Source: Candidatus Omnitrophota bacterium
GTDB lineage: Bacteria > Hinthialibacterota > Hinthialibacteria > Hinthialibacterales > Hinthialibacteraceae
Direction of reading: 5' to 3'
NCBI GenBank assembly: GCA_040755155.1
Contig: JBFMBP010000136.1
Coordinates: 62,001 to 126,000 of the forward strand
Length of the DNA: 64,000 bases
Positions 1 to 9,978 of this stretch are shown here, piece by piece (positions within the stretch are counted from its first letter, which is position 1; the number at the start of each line of letters is the position of its first letter). The position numbers and the translations under genes are program-made. Below the pieces are notes generated by a model, which worked only from the letters and a program-made list of their open reading frames with translations, made no database searches and had not been told where the DNA came from.

Positions 1-1
1 G

Positions 2-808
2 TCGCGGGGATGCCATTACCGCTGCAAGTTCTGCATCGTTCCCCCTCAAGGCGGGTCTGCACGCTACCGTGATTTCGATGCGCTGACGGCGGCGTTGGAG
101 CGGCATTTGGATTCGTTCTCCAAAGCGGGATTGTTGGGCGCCGCCGTGGCCGATCATCCCCGCGTTGAAGATATCGTGGAATGGCTGGTAAAACGGGGAA
201 AACAGGTTTCGACCTCCTCGCTGCGGGCGGAAAAGATCAGTGAGCGCTTGCTCGATTCCCTGCGCGAAGGCGGCCAGCAAACCATCACCATCGCGCCGGA
301 AACGGGAAATATTGAATCGCGGCGGCGCATGGGGAAAGGCGTGAGCGACGAGAAATACCTGCGATTGGCGGAGATGGCGGGACGGCGCGGCTTTCCCCAT
401 TTGAAATTGTATTTCCTCCTCGGCGTTCCCGATGGCGATCCGATGCGGGAAGCGGATGACATCATCCGCTTCGTCCGCCAGATCGAACAAGCCTTTTGCG
501 GCGCTGGGGGCGGACGCATGACGGTAACGGTTTCGCCTTTTGCGCCCAAGCCGGAAACGCCGTGGTCGGGCGAGAATCTGTGGGACGCCAAGGCGGTCAA
601 GAAAGCTTCCCGCATCATCCGCAAACATCTTTCCTTCCACGGGAACATCAAAACGCCGCCGGTAAACGTCAAAGAGGCATGGATGGAAACGATATTATGT
701 TGGGCGGGACCAGAAGCGGCGGACGAATTGCTGCGCGCCGCCAAGGGAGAAATCGCTTTGGAGGAAGCATTTCGGAATTTCGATTTCGCCGCCATGAGCC
801 GAATCTGA
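2..808 (+). CDS. Radical SAM protein, 5'-truncated by the window edge
   Basis: The frame is open from the first complete codon, so the gene begins outside the window. The first residues carry the radical SAM cluster motif C-x3-C-x2-C (CHYRCKFC), which binds the [4Fe-4S] cluster that cleaves S-adenosylmethionine. Further on is a segment TIAPETGNIESRRRMGKGV followed by HLKLYFLLGVPDGD, the beta-4 to beta-6 part of the SAM barrel as seen in B12-binding-type radical SAM proteins. The visible part is 268 residues. The N-terminus, which in relatives often holds a cobalamin-binding domain, is not visible, so the substrate cannot be named. The downstream gene is 207 bp away and unrelated. Seen: motif and barrel pattern. 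Inferred: membership of the B12-binding radical SAM group. Confidence 0.85.
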   Translation, partial: SRGCHYRCKFCIVPPQGGSARYRDFDALTAALERHLDSFSKAGLLGAAVADHPRVEDIVEWLVKRGKQVSTSSLRAEKISERLLDSLREGGQQTITIAPETGNIESRRRMGKGVSDEKYLRLAEMAGRRGFPHLKLYFLLGVPDGDPMREADDIIRFVRQIEQAFCGAGGGRMTVTVSPFAPKPETPWSGENLWDAKAVKKASRIIRKHLSFHGNIKTPPVNVKEAWMETILCWAGPEAADELLRAAKGEIALEEAFRNFDFAAMSRI

Positions 809-1015
809 TACTTTGACTTGTCACTCAGAAATAATATTCTGCTCGCGAAACCGACTTTTAATTTCCTTTCCCATTATTTGGCGAGATTTGGCAAGGAGTG
901 ATGATAGAAGACGTATTATTCCATCGCCTTTATCCTCGCAGAAAAAATTCCATTATCTGATTTTTCGAATTTATTTAATGCTAAAATACGAATAAAAAGA
1001 TGGTAGGGAATTAAA

Positions 1016-1279
1016 ATGGTTGAAGTCGCGCGGGGTGTTATACATGGCTCCAATATCATCCTAACGGAACCGCTGCCGCTGCCGGAAGGCGCGGAAGTGA
1101 TTATACGCATCGAATTGGCGAATGCGGATCGACCAGACAAACCAACGCTTTCCTTAGAAGAATTCAAGCAGCTGCCTTGCTGGGGAATGTGGAAGGACCG
1201 CGAGGATATGGCGAATAGTGAAGAATGGATTAGAAAGGAAAGAGAGCGTTGGAACCAACGGTTAACAAAAAAGGATTGA
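1016..1279 (+). CDS. VapB-type antitoxin partner of a PIN toxin
   Basis: An 87-residue protein. The N-terminal half (about 1-35) has a short beta-rich start (VEVARGVIHGSNIIL...LPEGAEVIIRIE) like DUF104/AbrB-style small antitoxins. The C-terminal half contains the CWGMWKDREDM...SEEWIRKERERW pattern that in many VapB-like proteins wraps around the PIN toxin. Its last 31 bases overlap the start of the PIN-domain gene, the usual antitoxin-first order with translational coupling. An AGGG-type ribosome site lies just upstream of the ATG. It probably neutralises the downstream RNase and represses its own promoter. The role is inferred from the pairing, not from a catalytic motif. Confidence 0.75.
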   Translation: MVEVARGVIHGSNIILTEPLPLPEGAEVIIRIELANADRPDKPTLSLEEFKQLPCWGMWKDREDMANSEEWIRKERERWNQRLTKKD

Positions 1280-1650
1280 TCGATACGGATATTCTGATCG
1301 ACTCTCTTCGCGGCGATAAAGCCGCAGAACAATTTCTATTTGACTTATTTGAAGACGAAACGATCCCCATCTGCGTAATCACAGCCATGGAACTTATTCG
1401 AGGAAGCCGAAATTCAGCAGAATTAAGAACGATTCAACAATTTCTTGAACGTTTTCATATTCTTCCGTTGAATCATTCTATCGCTAACAAGGCATATGAG
1501 TGGATGATTATGTTTTCTTTAAGTTATAGTTTGGAAATTCCAGACGCCCTAATTGCTGCGACCGCTTCCGAAAATGGATTGACCTTATTCAGTAAAAATA
1601 TCCGGCATTATAGGATGATTCCGAATTTAAACATCCATCGCCCATACTGA
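1249..1650 (+). CDS. vapC: PIN-domain ribonuclease toxin (VapC-like)
   Basis: A 133-residue protein with the PIN-domain acidic residues: LIDTDILID near the N-terminus, a Glu in AMELIRGS, and PDALIAATA near residue 100. VapC toxins are Mg2+-dependent RNases that cleave tRNA or rRNA sites. The chosen TTG start at 1249 lies inside the antitoxin gene and is preceded by AAGGAAAGAG at a good distance. An alternative TTG at 1276 overlaps the antitoxin TGA (TTGA), giving 124 residues. Length fits the family. The pair is somewhat more A/T-rich than its neighbours, consistent with horizontal mobility of such modules. Confidence 0.85.
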   Translation: MEPTVNKKGLIDTDILIDSLRGDKAAEQFLFDLFEDETIPICVITAMELIRGSRNSAELRTIQQFLERFHILPLNHSIANKAYEWMIMFSLSYSLEIPDALIAATASENGLTLFSKNIRHYRMIPNLNIHRPY

Positions 1651-1702
1651 CATGAGAAGAATGAGTGATGTTCAGTTATATCGATTGATTGAACCATCCC
1701 CT

Positions 1703-4700
1703 TCAATACAACGAATTCGCCTTCTGCGTTCTTAGACTGTTGTTCATAGGATTGGTGGCGTCGTTCCAAAGCTGGATTTGCCGTTGCTGCACTTGCTGCA
1801 AGCGGTAGAAGTTGCTGCCCAAGGCGTCCATATCTTTCATGGGACGAGCGAGTTCTTCTGCTTGTTGAACCATTTTCTCCACCGGCTTTCCCGCCGCTTC
1901 CGGCGGTGGGCCTAGTTCCTGAGTTCCGCGATAGAAGCCATATTGATCGCCCAGTTGCGCAAGCACCGTTACGGCGCCTTGCACGTCTTCCGCTGTGAAA
2001 ACCCCGCGCAAGTCCGTTTCCCCGGCGATGAATTTATCGTTGCGGCCGCCCCGCACTTGGATTTTTACGTCTTTGACCAATTTCGGCGGCTGGCCTGTTT
2101 GCGCATTGACGCGCACGATTCCTTGCGCCGCGTCTTCCTGCACTTCCACCTCCAAATCGCTGCGTAAGACCATGCCGGAAGTTAACAATCCGTTGCCGCT
2201 GAGTACGACGAGATAGGCGCCGGGTTCTTTTAGTTGCAAGTCGATTTTCGATTCGTTCCATTCGAATTTTTTCGCGCTTTTCCAATCGAGCATCTTTTCC
2301 ACGATGGGCTGAATGCCCGCGAGGTTGATGTGCGTCATGCGTTCCAAATCGCGTTCGGAAAGATAGAACTTCATCAAATCCACCTTATAAACGCGCAGAT
2401 CGGCGGCATCCAAATTTTTATGTCGTAACGCGATGGAAGCGGGATCGGCGCCGTGGAAGGTTGTTACATCCTCCATTTTGAGGCCTTTATCGGTCAGGTG
2501 GTCAAGAGATAGGACGGCGTCGCCGAACGCTTCTTTCACCCGCTCGTATTGTTCGAGAGCGCGGTCGAAATCGCCCGCCGCATGTAGGATTTTCCCCGCC
2601 ATCAGGATGGCTGCGTTGGCTTCCTCGCTTTTGCGCGAACCGCCGCCGGGCGCAGGATAATCTTGCGTCGAAACTTTCTGCGCCAATTCCAGCGCTTGGG
2701 GATATTGTTCCAATTGGAATTCGGCATAGGCGGCCAGGTAATCGAAACTGTCAAGATACGCGCTCGCCGCAAATCGCTTGGCGAAGGCTTGCGCCAGCCG
2801 GGCGGCGGTCGCGAAATTCTTTTGATCGAGCCATAGATTCAGCAACGTGTATCCCGCCTCGTCCGCCATCGGATTGCGCGGATACAGAGCCATAAACGAC
2901 TCAATCATGCCCACGGCTTCGGCTAGCAGGTCCTTTTTCGTATGGCCGGATTGAATGAAATTCGTCTCCTTGGCCCATTGATCCACATTCTGATAGATGA
3001 TCGTTCCCGTGGAATAGACGGCAGTCTGCACATTGGGGATGTCGGGATATTCCATAATCAATTGCTTGCGGTAATCCAATGACTCGCGATAGCGGTTGAC
3101 CTCTTGCAGCGTTCCGCTGACGGCGCCTTCCTGCAAAAACAATCCATCGAGCAGCGAGCGATAGACATACACCGCCCGTTCGCATTCGCCAATGTTGCGA
3201 TAGGCTTGGGCTAATTTTCCAATTTGGTCGAACTGAATTTCAAATTCTTTATCCCGCTCCTTGATGATCTCGAAATAACGCACCAATTCCTTGGCGTCGC
3301 CGCCTTGCAAATGAATCTGGAACAATTTTCTAGCCGCATCCAAGTAAGGTTCGGGACGTAAAGAATAGCCGTTGAAAAGCATAGTCAAAAAGCGCTTAGC
3401 CGGTTCGTAATCTTTGTCGTCGAAATGCTTGACGCCAAGATAATACATTTCGTCCGGCGTAGGATTGTATTCCCGTTTGGGCTTCTCGCCTTCTGGCAGG
3501 ATGGCGATGGATTGGGAATCCGCAGCGTAAAGTTGTTCCGGCTTCTCCACGGTCGTCATAAAAGCAGGAGCGGCGCGATAGGTTCCCGCGAAACGGGCGC
3601 GCAGTTGATAGTCGATCGTATAGTTCCAATAAGGTCCACGCAGGTAAAAAACAAGCGTATTGCCTTGTTGTTCGAAACGATCCACCGGACCGCGAACGGA
3701 ATTCTTCTCCAAGAAAAATCCGGCGGGAATATGATCTTCAATGATAAGATAATTCGTCTCCCGGCGTCCGTCGATTTGCAGCCGGATATTGACTCGATCC
3801 CCGGCGGCAACCTCTTCGATCTGATTTTTTACTCCTTGATATGATCCCTCCACGACGCTGTAGCCGCGAGGGAGATCCTGGTTCTTATAAGTCATGGGGC
3901 CATGCTCGTATTTTCTGTAAACATTGGCGAATAGCCTGTCTTGCGGTTCGATCCATTCCTGCGGTTTCACGTCTTGCTTCGTCCAACCTTCCATCACGGC
4001 GGAATAGCGGCAACTTCCTTTGCCATCGAAGAGAAATTCAACGCGATTGCTCGCCGGTTTGATCCAGCTAGGATCGATTTCGATTTTTTGATATGGAAAA
4101 ACGGATTGGGAAGAACGATATTGCAGCGCTTTTTGGCCGTTTACGTTAATCGTCAATGCAAACGCCTGCGTCTCTTCCGCCGCCGCTTGCAAATAGGCGG
4201 AAAGGGCTTGCATCCGCACTCCCAACGGCGGCGCTGCTTCCCGCAGTAGATGGATGGAATCCGCCGTCAGTTCCGCCAAAAAGCGCTGCGTCTGTTTTTC
4301 CGTGCGGATGGTGGGAGGCAATTGGAAATAAAGCCGCGCAACGTTGGCGGCGATTTCCTGGCGGCTGGCGAAATAAGCGGGTTTGGCGGTAGGACTCTCT
4401 CTCTTCTCTTCCCTCTCGCTGCTAGGATTGGCGATACCCGTAGATTCCAATAACAGATTAAGCGCCTCGACGGCTTTTTCGCCGCGCCCCATATTGAACC
4501 AGGTTAATCCAAGCATGGAAGCGTCGAAAGCATCCAGACGCGCCAGGTTGCGATGAATGCGGTTCGCGAAGGTGAAGTCCGGCGGTTGAATCAGCGACCA
4601 AGCATAGAGGATGCGCGCTTTCTCGCCGTCGTCGGCGGTTTGTTGATAGCGTTCGGCGAGTTGGGCTAACGTCGATTCGAAAATTTTATCCGGGACGTTA

Positions 4701-7700
4701 AAGCCATGCTGTTTGGCTCTTTGCAGCAGTTCGATGGCGCGCGCCGTAGTTACGATATCCGACGCGGCTTCGCGTCCTCCGCCCCATGCCCATAATCCTT
4801 GTTCGTTTTGGGATGCAATGGCTCGCCGAGTCGAAGCGTCAACGATGTTTTTCAATAATTCCGCTGGAACCTGTGCATTCTTCTTCACCTTATCTGCGCA
4901 TTCCCAAGCGGCCAGCGCCGCCAATCCTTTTTCGATTTGAGCGCGAGTAGAGAATGCGCCGTCCTCCTGCGTCCAGGCGGGGCGCAGCAAAGAAATATCT
5001 CCCGTCCCGCTGACGCCGATCCACATGCCAATGCGCGAATAATCCACTTTGGAAGGAAGAGAAAGATTATCGATGATGGCGTTGTCGCTCGCGACGCCCG
5101 ATTTGCCGGCGCGGATAGGAACGCCCCACGGCAGAATGGAGAGCGTCTTGCTCACGGCGTCGCCCTCTTGCGGTGTTCGGCTTTCCAACGTCAATGTTGC
5201 GTCTCCCGCCGCCTCCGCAAGCAAGGGAACCGTCTGCTTATGGATGCCCGACGGCTCCAGCGATTCGTCCCAGGCGGTCTTATGCGGACGATCGCTGATC
5301 GTTTGAGTGAAGGTAGTTTGGCCTTGTTGTTTTTGGGCGGTATTGTTGCGCACGACAACCAGGCCAGACGATTGATCGCCTTCCACTAAATAATCCGGCG
5401 TCTCCAATTCGACGCGATAGGATTTATCGACGACGATCTTCTTCTCGGCCTTATTGATGAGCGTATCTTTCGTCACCGCCACCGCCTGCGCTTCCCATGT
5501 CGTCAGCGAGTCGGGCAAAGGAACGCGAACCTTCGCTTGCCCTTTTTCATCGGTAATAATGGAAGCGTTGAAATAGGCGGAGGTGGGGAAATCTTTGCGG
5601 ATTTGGATAGGCGATTCGCCGGAATAAGCGTATTTGGCGAAATAATAACCGCCGTATTGATCCCCCATATTGCTGCCAGCGTCAATCGGCGCTACGGCAG
5701 ATAGCATAACATCTTTATCGGCCCCTTTCGCCTCATAACGTTCTTGACTGACAACATCTAAGCCCGCTTTCAAATCCGATAAGGCTCCCCTCAGTTCTGG
5801 AGCGGATGGAGCGGCAGGCAATCCTAAACTCCGTTCGCTCAACGCGGCGGCGGTTTCCGATCGCCTGCGCAGTTCCCGCCCGGCGCGCAAACCTTCGCCC
5901 CTGTCCTTATCTTGCAATAATTCCTCTTCCGCCTGTTTCGCCACTTCCGCCAAAATGTCTTCGCTGATGGGACGAATCGCACCTTCATACTTGAATTCCG
6001 CCGAAGAAGCGGCGGGAAGCATTCTTCCCCGCCCAGTTTGTTGAAAATATTCGTCCGAGATTCCCATATAATTTGGATACAGCGCCAGAAACGCCGCATC
6101 GACAAGCGAAAGCGAGAATTCCGCCGTTACGGGAGCGCCTGTATGATCGCGAATATCGATCGAAAACTCCGCTTCGCCGCGCGGAGAGTAGGATTCGGCG
6201 TTGGGCGTAATAACGACATCCAATCCGCGATGAACATCGAAATGAATGTTTCGGGAATAAAAACGGTTATCCGACATCATCATTAAGGAAATAACGGCGG
6301 ATGGGCTATAGCGTTCGTCCATTTTCCAAGAAATGGCGTTTTTGCCTTTTTTCAATTGGACGACGCGATATTCGACAACGCCTACGCGCTCGCCCGTAAT
6401 TAAGCATAGATTATCCGGCAATCGCGAAACAACGGTGAATTCGACGGTCTCCCCTTGTTGGCAGCTGTTTCGATCGCTTAGGATGAGAAGTTTATTGTCG
6501 TCATCCTCACCGGAGATATGAACGAATATCGGCAAAGAATAATTCGTTCCCTTACTATCTGTTCCTTCAGCGAAAATCTGATAGTCCCCTCCCGTCTTCG
6601 CCGTGAAAGAAACCGTCGCGGGAACGTTTTGTTTATCTGAAGTCGTAACAATTTTCTCTTCAACGGTTTCGTAGGCTTCTTCATCGTTCTTACGTTGCAG
6701 ACTGACTTTGATAGACGTTTTGATTAGTTCTAACATATTGTTGCTTTTAACTGTCGCCACATTCACCTGGAAAGGTTCGTCGACAAGGTAAGTTGATCTG
6801 ACCGTACTAATAAAAATATAAAATTCCGTATCCACAAGGACAATTTCTTTGAAATTATGAATTTGCCGATTCGGATATTGAACATTGATATAGAAATTGC
6901 CTTTATCTTTGGCATCCCATGTTTCAAATCGAAATTTGATTTCACCCTTCTCATCCGTAAAACCTTCGAACATTTCTTCCTGAGGTAAAATACTATTGCT
7001 ATAAATAAGTTTTTCGCTGGGAAGAGGATTGCCGGAGAAATCGCTTACGCGGATGGTTCCCTCGACGATATCGCCGTAGTAATAGCAATCCTGCTTCGTC
7101 TCGATCTCGATGCGGGCTGTAGGCAGCGTGAATTTCCGCACGTCAAAGGATACGGAATAAGAGGGGCCGTCTTTGCGCGAGATCGCCAAGTTGTAGGTTC
7201 CCAATGGCGTGGATTCGTCAAGTAAAAATTCGCCATGTATAGTTCCGAATTCGGAAAGGCGGCTTGTTTGTTTATGAATAATCGTCCCGCGCGAATCCAC
7301 TGCGGCGATTTCATATTCGTATTCGCTTGGAATGGCGAGTCGTCCCTCTTCGATCTCGCGTACAAGAGCGCGGTAATTGACCTCTTCGCCCGGTTGATAA
7401 ACGGAACGGTCGCAATAAATTTGAGCGCGAGGCTGCATGGGCAGCGCCGGAGACGTATTTTGAATATCGAGACTCTCTCCCGTCCAGTTTCCGTCATAGG
7501 ACGCGAAAACGAAGAGCTGATTCGCCTCCAGCGCCTTCAGATGGTGCGCGTGAAAAACGCCGTCTTTATTAGTCTTTCCCTGCGCGATGATCGTCTTTCC
7601 ATCGCTGACAAGAACCTCCGCCCCCTCGACGATCTGCTCGGCGCGCTGGTCTTCGGCGTAAACGAAAATTTCATCCTTCCCCCCTTTGATAGCCGCCGCC

Positions 7701-9685
7701 AGATCGGAAACGAGCAACAACGCCGTGCCTTGCAGCGTTTCCGATTCCACCTGGATCGCCCAGGCGCCGGGACCTTGAACGGAGATGGGAATCGAGAGCG
7801 AAATTTCTTTATAAGGACGATAATTCTCCGGCGTCGCCGTCCATACTTTATTGGGAGCGATTAAATTTACGTCCAGATTTTCCACGTCTCGGATGGTATG
7901 CTGCGATTGGAAATAGGCGGGTAAATCCAGCGGGTACAGTTTGCAGACGATTTTCTCGATATTGCGCAGCGTCACTCGCGCAAAGGGTTTTTCATCGGTG
8001 CGGAATGCGCGCTCCGTAGCCAGCGATAATGATATCACCTGCAATTGGCGAATGCGTTCTTGCGCCTGTTCCTGATACGGCCCAAACGTAATTTCCTTAT
8101 ACTGGTCGATGGCTTTTTCCTGATCGTCCAATTCCTTTTCCGTAGTATCCGCTATCAAGAAAAGCGCGTTGGAAGCCTGTTCGCTTTGCGGGTAGCGTGA
8201 AGCCAGGTCTTTCCATAAAGCGATCGCCTCATCATAGCGGCGCAGAGACCGCTCGTTCTTGCCCAGCTGGACGAGAATATTGGGAACGCGCCCATCGAGG
8301 GGATAAGCCTGCTGAAAAGATTCCCATCCCGCCCGCGCCGTTTTGAAGGATTCGAGAACGCTTTCGGGAATCGATTCATTTCCGGGAGATTTATTCTCCT
8401 GGCGCATATCGCGCCTCCATCGCGCCAACTCCTTTTCCGCCCGCCGTTGCAGGCTTTCCACTTTGCGGTAGCGCGTATAGACGATGGATTGCTGCGCTTC
8501 CCGCCAATTTTCGTCAACGGGATGATTGGCGAGAAAAGTCTCGAAGGCTTTTATAGCTTCGTCGAATTTCTCTTGCTCCAACAAACAGCGGGCGATTAGA
8601 AATTCCGCCGCAGCGTTCAGCGGCGGCGTCGCCCGTTTCGCGTATTGTTGCAGCATGGTTTGCGCGGCTTCCAAAGCTTTATCGAACTGGCGGCGATGGA
8701 AATAGGCTTGGGCTTTTTCTAAAGCGGCTAAGGGAACGTTTTCATGGTTGGGGAATAAAGAGATATATTCGTCAATGTACTTCACGCCCAGCGACAGGTC
8801 TTTATCGTTTTCCGGATCGGGAACGCCATAGGTCTTGGCGATTTTATAGGACGCCTCGGCGATGATTTCGGGATGCTTGGAATTTTTCCCGTCCGCATCG
8901 CGCAACTTTTTCCATACCCGCCGCGCTTCGATTTTATCGCCCATTTGAAAAGACGCCTCGCCGCTTTTGAGCAAAGCTTGATCGAGATATCCGCCTTGGG
9001 GATATGGATTGGGAATCTTATCGGACGTCGGCGCATCGATGGTGGAAGCGGCGGATAGTACAACGGATCGGTAATAGAGAATCAATTCCTGCAATTTCAA
9101 CCGCGCTTCTTTCCATTGTCCCATTTGATAATGCGTCATGGCGATTTGATAGGAAGCGCGTTCCCAGGCAGGGCCTTTGAGAAGAATCTCACAGGAGCGT
9201 TCGTAGAGCGTGCGCGCGCAATCGTAAGAGGGCGGCTGATTCTTCTTTTCCGGCGCGAAAAACCGGTCGGCGTGACGAATAAAGATATCCGCAATTTCCG
9301 AGCGGCGGGCAACCGACAACAATCCCCCCGCTCCAGCGGCGTAAATGGCCTCGGCTTCGGCGTATTTCTTCAAAAACATCAAACAATCGGCTTGGCGGTA
9401 TCGGGCTTTAACGAACCAGCGCGATTGGGGATGGTTCGCAACCAGCGTTTCGTAATAAGATAACGCCTCATCGTACTTCTCCTGGTCGAAAGCCGCCGCG
9501 CCGAGTAGATAGATCGCATAAGCCTTCTCTTCCGGCGCATCGAACTGGGCCGGATTCAGATTCTGCCGCAAGCGCTCGAATTGCAACTCGCGCAAATCGT
9601 TCTCCGCGTCCTGGATCGAATAACCCTGCGCAACAATGGGCATAGACAAAGTAAATAGAAGCCCCGCCATTAAAAAATGACGCAT
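1703..9685 (-). CDS. Giant secreted TPR / alpha-2-macroglobulin-like protein without a thioester
   Basis: A 2,660-residue protein with a Sec signal peptide (hydrophobic residues 5-21, then QGYS). Residues about 25-560 are tetratricopeptide/Tol-Pal-type repeats (AIYLLGAAAFDQEKYDEALSYY and similar units). About 600-1350 holds the macroglobulin MG1/MG2-like beta domains, with CDRSVYQPGEEVNYRALVRE near 757. The A2M core, DSLTTWEAQAVAV, is near residue 1392. A helical toroid-like part with LWAWGGG lies near 1637. A second TPR block begins about 2082 (NPTPDEMYYLGVKHFDD). The Cys-x-Glu-Gln thioester expected between 1500 and 1600 is absent, as in the YfaS-like subgroup, so it cannot trap proteases covalently. 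It faces the VapC gene convergently. An ATG with a strong GGAGG site (CCAGGAGGCGGATC) fixes the start. Role: probably an envelope surveillance or scaffold protein; this is inference. Confidence 0.85.
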   Translation of the reverse strand: MRHFLMAGLLFTLSMPIVAQGYSIQDAENDLRELQFERLRQNLNPAQFDAPEEKAYAIYLLGAAAFDQEKYDEALSYYETLVANHPQSRWFVKARYRQADCLMFLKKYAEAEAIYAAGAGGLLSVARRSEIADIFIRHADRFFAPEKKNQPPSYDCARTLYERSCEILLKGPAWERASYQIAMTHYQMGQWKEARLKLQELILYYRSVVLSAASTIDAPTSDKIPNPYPQGGYLDQALLKSGEASFQMGDKIEARRVWKKLRDADGKNSKHPEIIAEASYKIAKTYGVPDPENDKDLSLGVKYIDEYISLFPNHENVPLAALEKAQAYFHRRQFDKALEAAQTMLQQYAKRATPPLNAAAEFLIARCLLEQEKFDEAIKAFETFLANHPVDENWREAQQSIVYTRYRKVESLQRRAEKELARWRRDMRQENKSPGNESIPESVLESFKTARAGWESFQQAYPLDGRVPNILVQLGKNERSLRRYDEAIALWKDLASRYPQSEQASNALFLIADTTEKELDDQEKAIDQYKEITFGPYQEQAQERIRQLQVISLSLATERAFRTDEKPFARVTLRNIEKIVCKLYPLDLPAYFQSQHTIRDVENLDVNLIAPNKVWTATPENYRPYKEISLSIPISVQGPGAWAIQVESETLQGTALLLVSDLAAAIKGGKDEIFVYAEDQRAEQIVEGAEVLVSDGKTIIAQGKTNKDGVFHAHHLKALEANQLFVFASYDGNWTGESLDIQNTSPALPMQPRAQIYCDRSVYQPGEEVNYRALVREIEEGRLAIPSEYEYEIAAVDSRGTIIHKQTSRLSEFGTIHGEFLLDESTPLGTYNLAISRKDGPSYSVSFDVRKFTLPTARIEIETKQDCYYYGDIVEGTIRVSDFSGNPLPSEKLIYSNSILPQEEMFEGFTDEKGEIKFRFETWDAKDKGNFYINVQYPNRQIHNFKEIVLVDTEFYIFISTVRSTYLVDEPFQVNVATVKSNNMLELIKTSIKVSLQRKNDEEAYETVEEKIVTTSDKQNVPATVSFTAKTGGDYQIFAEGTDSKGTNYSLPIFVHISGEDDDNKLLILSDRNSCQQGETVEFTVVSRLPDNLCLITGERVGVVEYRVVQLKKGKNAISWKMDERYSPSAVISLMMMSDNRFYSRNIHFDVHRGLDVVITPNAESYSPRGEAEFSIDIRDHTGAPVTAEFSLSLVDAAFLALYPNYMGISDEYFQQTGRGRMLPAASSAEFKYEGAIRPISEDILAEVAKQAEEELLQDKDRGEGLRAGRELRRRSETAAALSERSLGLPAAPSAPELRGALSDLKAGLDVVSQERYEAKGADKDVMLSAVAPIDAGSNMGDQYGGYYFAKYAYSGESPIQIRKDFPTSAYFNASIITDEKGQAKVRVPLPDSLTTWEAQAVAVTKDTLINKAEKKIVVDKSYRVELETPDYLVEGDQSSGLVVVRNNTAQKQQGQTTFTQTISDRPHKTAWDESLEPSGIHKQTVPLLAEAAGDATLTLESRTPQEGDAVSKTLSILPWGVPIRAGKSGVASDNAIIDNLSLPSKVDYSRIGMWIGVSGTGDISLLRPAWTQEDGAFSTRAQIEKGLAALAAWECADKVKKNAQVPAELLKNIVDASTRRAIASQNEQGLWAWGGGREAASDIVTTARAIELLQRAKQHGFNVPDKIFESTLAQLAERYQQTADDGEKARILYAWSLIQPPDFTFANRIHRNLARLDAFDASMLGLTWFNMGRGEKAVEALNLLLESTGIANPSSEREEKRESPTAKPAYFASRQEIAANVARLYFQLPPTIRTEKQTQRFLAELTADSIHLLREAAPPLGVRMQALSAYLQAAAEETQAFALTINVNGQKALQYRSSQSVFPYQKIEIDPSWIKPASNRVEFLFDGKGSCRYSAVMEGWTKQDVKPQEWIEPQDRLFANVYRKYEHGPMTYKNQDLPRGYSVVEGSYQGVKNQIEEVAAGDRVNIRLQIDGRRETNYLIIEDHIPAGFFLEKNSVRGPVDRFEQQGNTLVFYLRGPYWNYTIDYQLRARFAGTYRAAPAFMTTVEKPEQLYAADSQSIAILPEGEKPKREYNPTPDEMYYLGVKHFDDKDYEPAKRFLTMLFNGYSLRPEPYLDAARKLFQIHLQGGDAKELVRYFEIIKERDKEFEIQFDQIGKLAQAYRNIGECERAVYVYRSLLDGLFLQEGAVSGTLQEVNRYRESLDYRKQLIMEYPDIPNVQTAVYSTGTIIYQNVDQWAKETNFIQSGHTKKDLLAEAVGMIESFMALYPRNPMADEAGYTLLNLWLDQKNFATAARLAQAFAKRFAASAYLDSFDYLAAYAEFQLEQYPQALELAQKVSTQDYPAPGGGSRKSEEANAAILMAGKILHAAGDFDRALEQYERVKEAFGDAVLSLDHLTDKGLKMEDVTTFHGADPASIALRHKNLDAADLRVYKVDLMKFYLSERDLERMTHINLAGIQPIVEKMLDWKSAKKFEWNESKIDLQLKEPGAYLVVLSGNGLLTSGMVLRSDLEVEVQEDAAQGIVRVNAQTGQPPKLVKDVKIQVRGGRNDKFIAGETDLRGVFTAEDVQGAVTVLAQLGDQYGFYRGTQELGPPPEAAGKPVEKMVQQAEELARPMKDMDALGSNFYRLQQVQQRQIQLWNDATNPMNNSLRTQKANSLY

Positions 9686-9843
9686 GATCCGCCTCCTGGA
9701 TAAGATATATCTTCCATAATTGGTAGATAAAACTCGCGCCGATCGTCAATTTATTTCGCTTTATCATCCAATATAACGATTGGAATTGAGTTTGGGTTTT
9801 TGAAGGATAAATGTTTTCGACGCTGCGCCTGAGGAATATTTGT

Positions 9844-9876
9844 GTAGGGTGGGCTCAAAGCGAAGCGTAGCCCACC
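9844..9876. repeat. 33-bp palindromic intergenic repeat, copy 1
   Basis: The unit begins GTAGGGTGGGCTCAAAGCGA and ends GTAGCCCACC. Its arms GGTGGGCT and AGCCCACC form a perfect 8-bp stem with a 13-base loop. Copies at 24657-24689 (one difference) and 39368-39400 (identical). This one lies between the 5' end of the A2M-like gene and the 3' end of sdhB. Confidence 0.85.
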
Positions 9877-9926
9877 TTCTCATACGTCCGATTATTAACC
9901 GAATGCAGAAGGTATAAAAACGGCAA

Positions 9927-9948
9927 AGGGCGCACGTTCGTACGCCCT
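9927..9948 (-). terminator. Possible terminator of the sdhCAB operon
   Basis: Inverted repeat AGGGCG ... CGCCCT lying 30 bp downstream of the sdhB stop codon. Read on the minus strand, the hairpin is followed by TTTGCCGTTTTTA, a weak U-tract. The position suits an end for sdhCAB transcription, but the stem is short and the T-run is interrupted. Confidence 0.4.
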
Positions 9949-9978
9949 ATCGCTTAAATGTTTTTCTCGCCGCGCGAA

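Noticed and set aside
813-995. A 60-codon open frame between the radical SAM gene and the antitoxin gene
   Set aside because: No ribosome site, ends in low-complexity A/T sequence, and composition is not protein-like.
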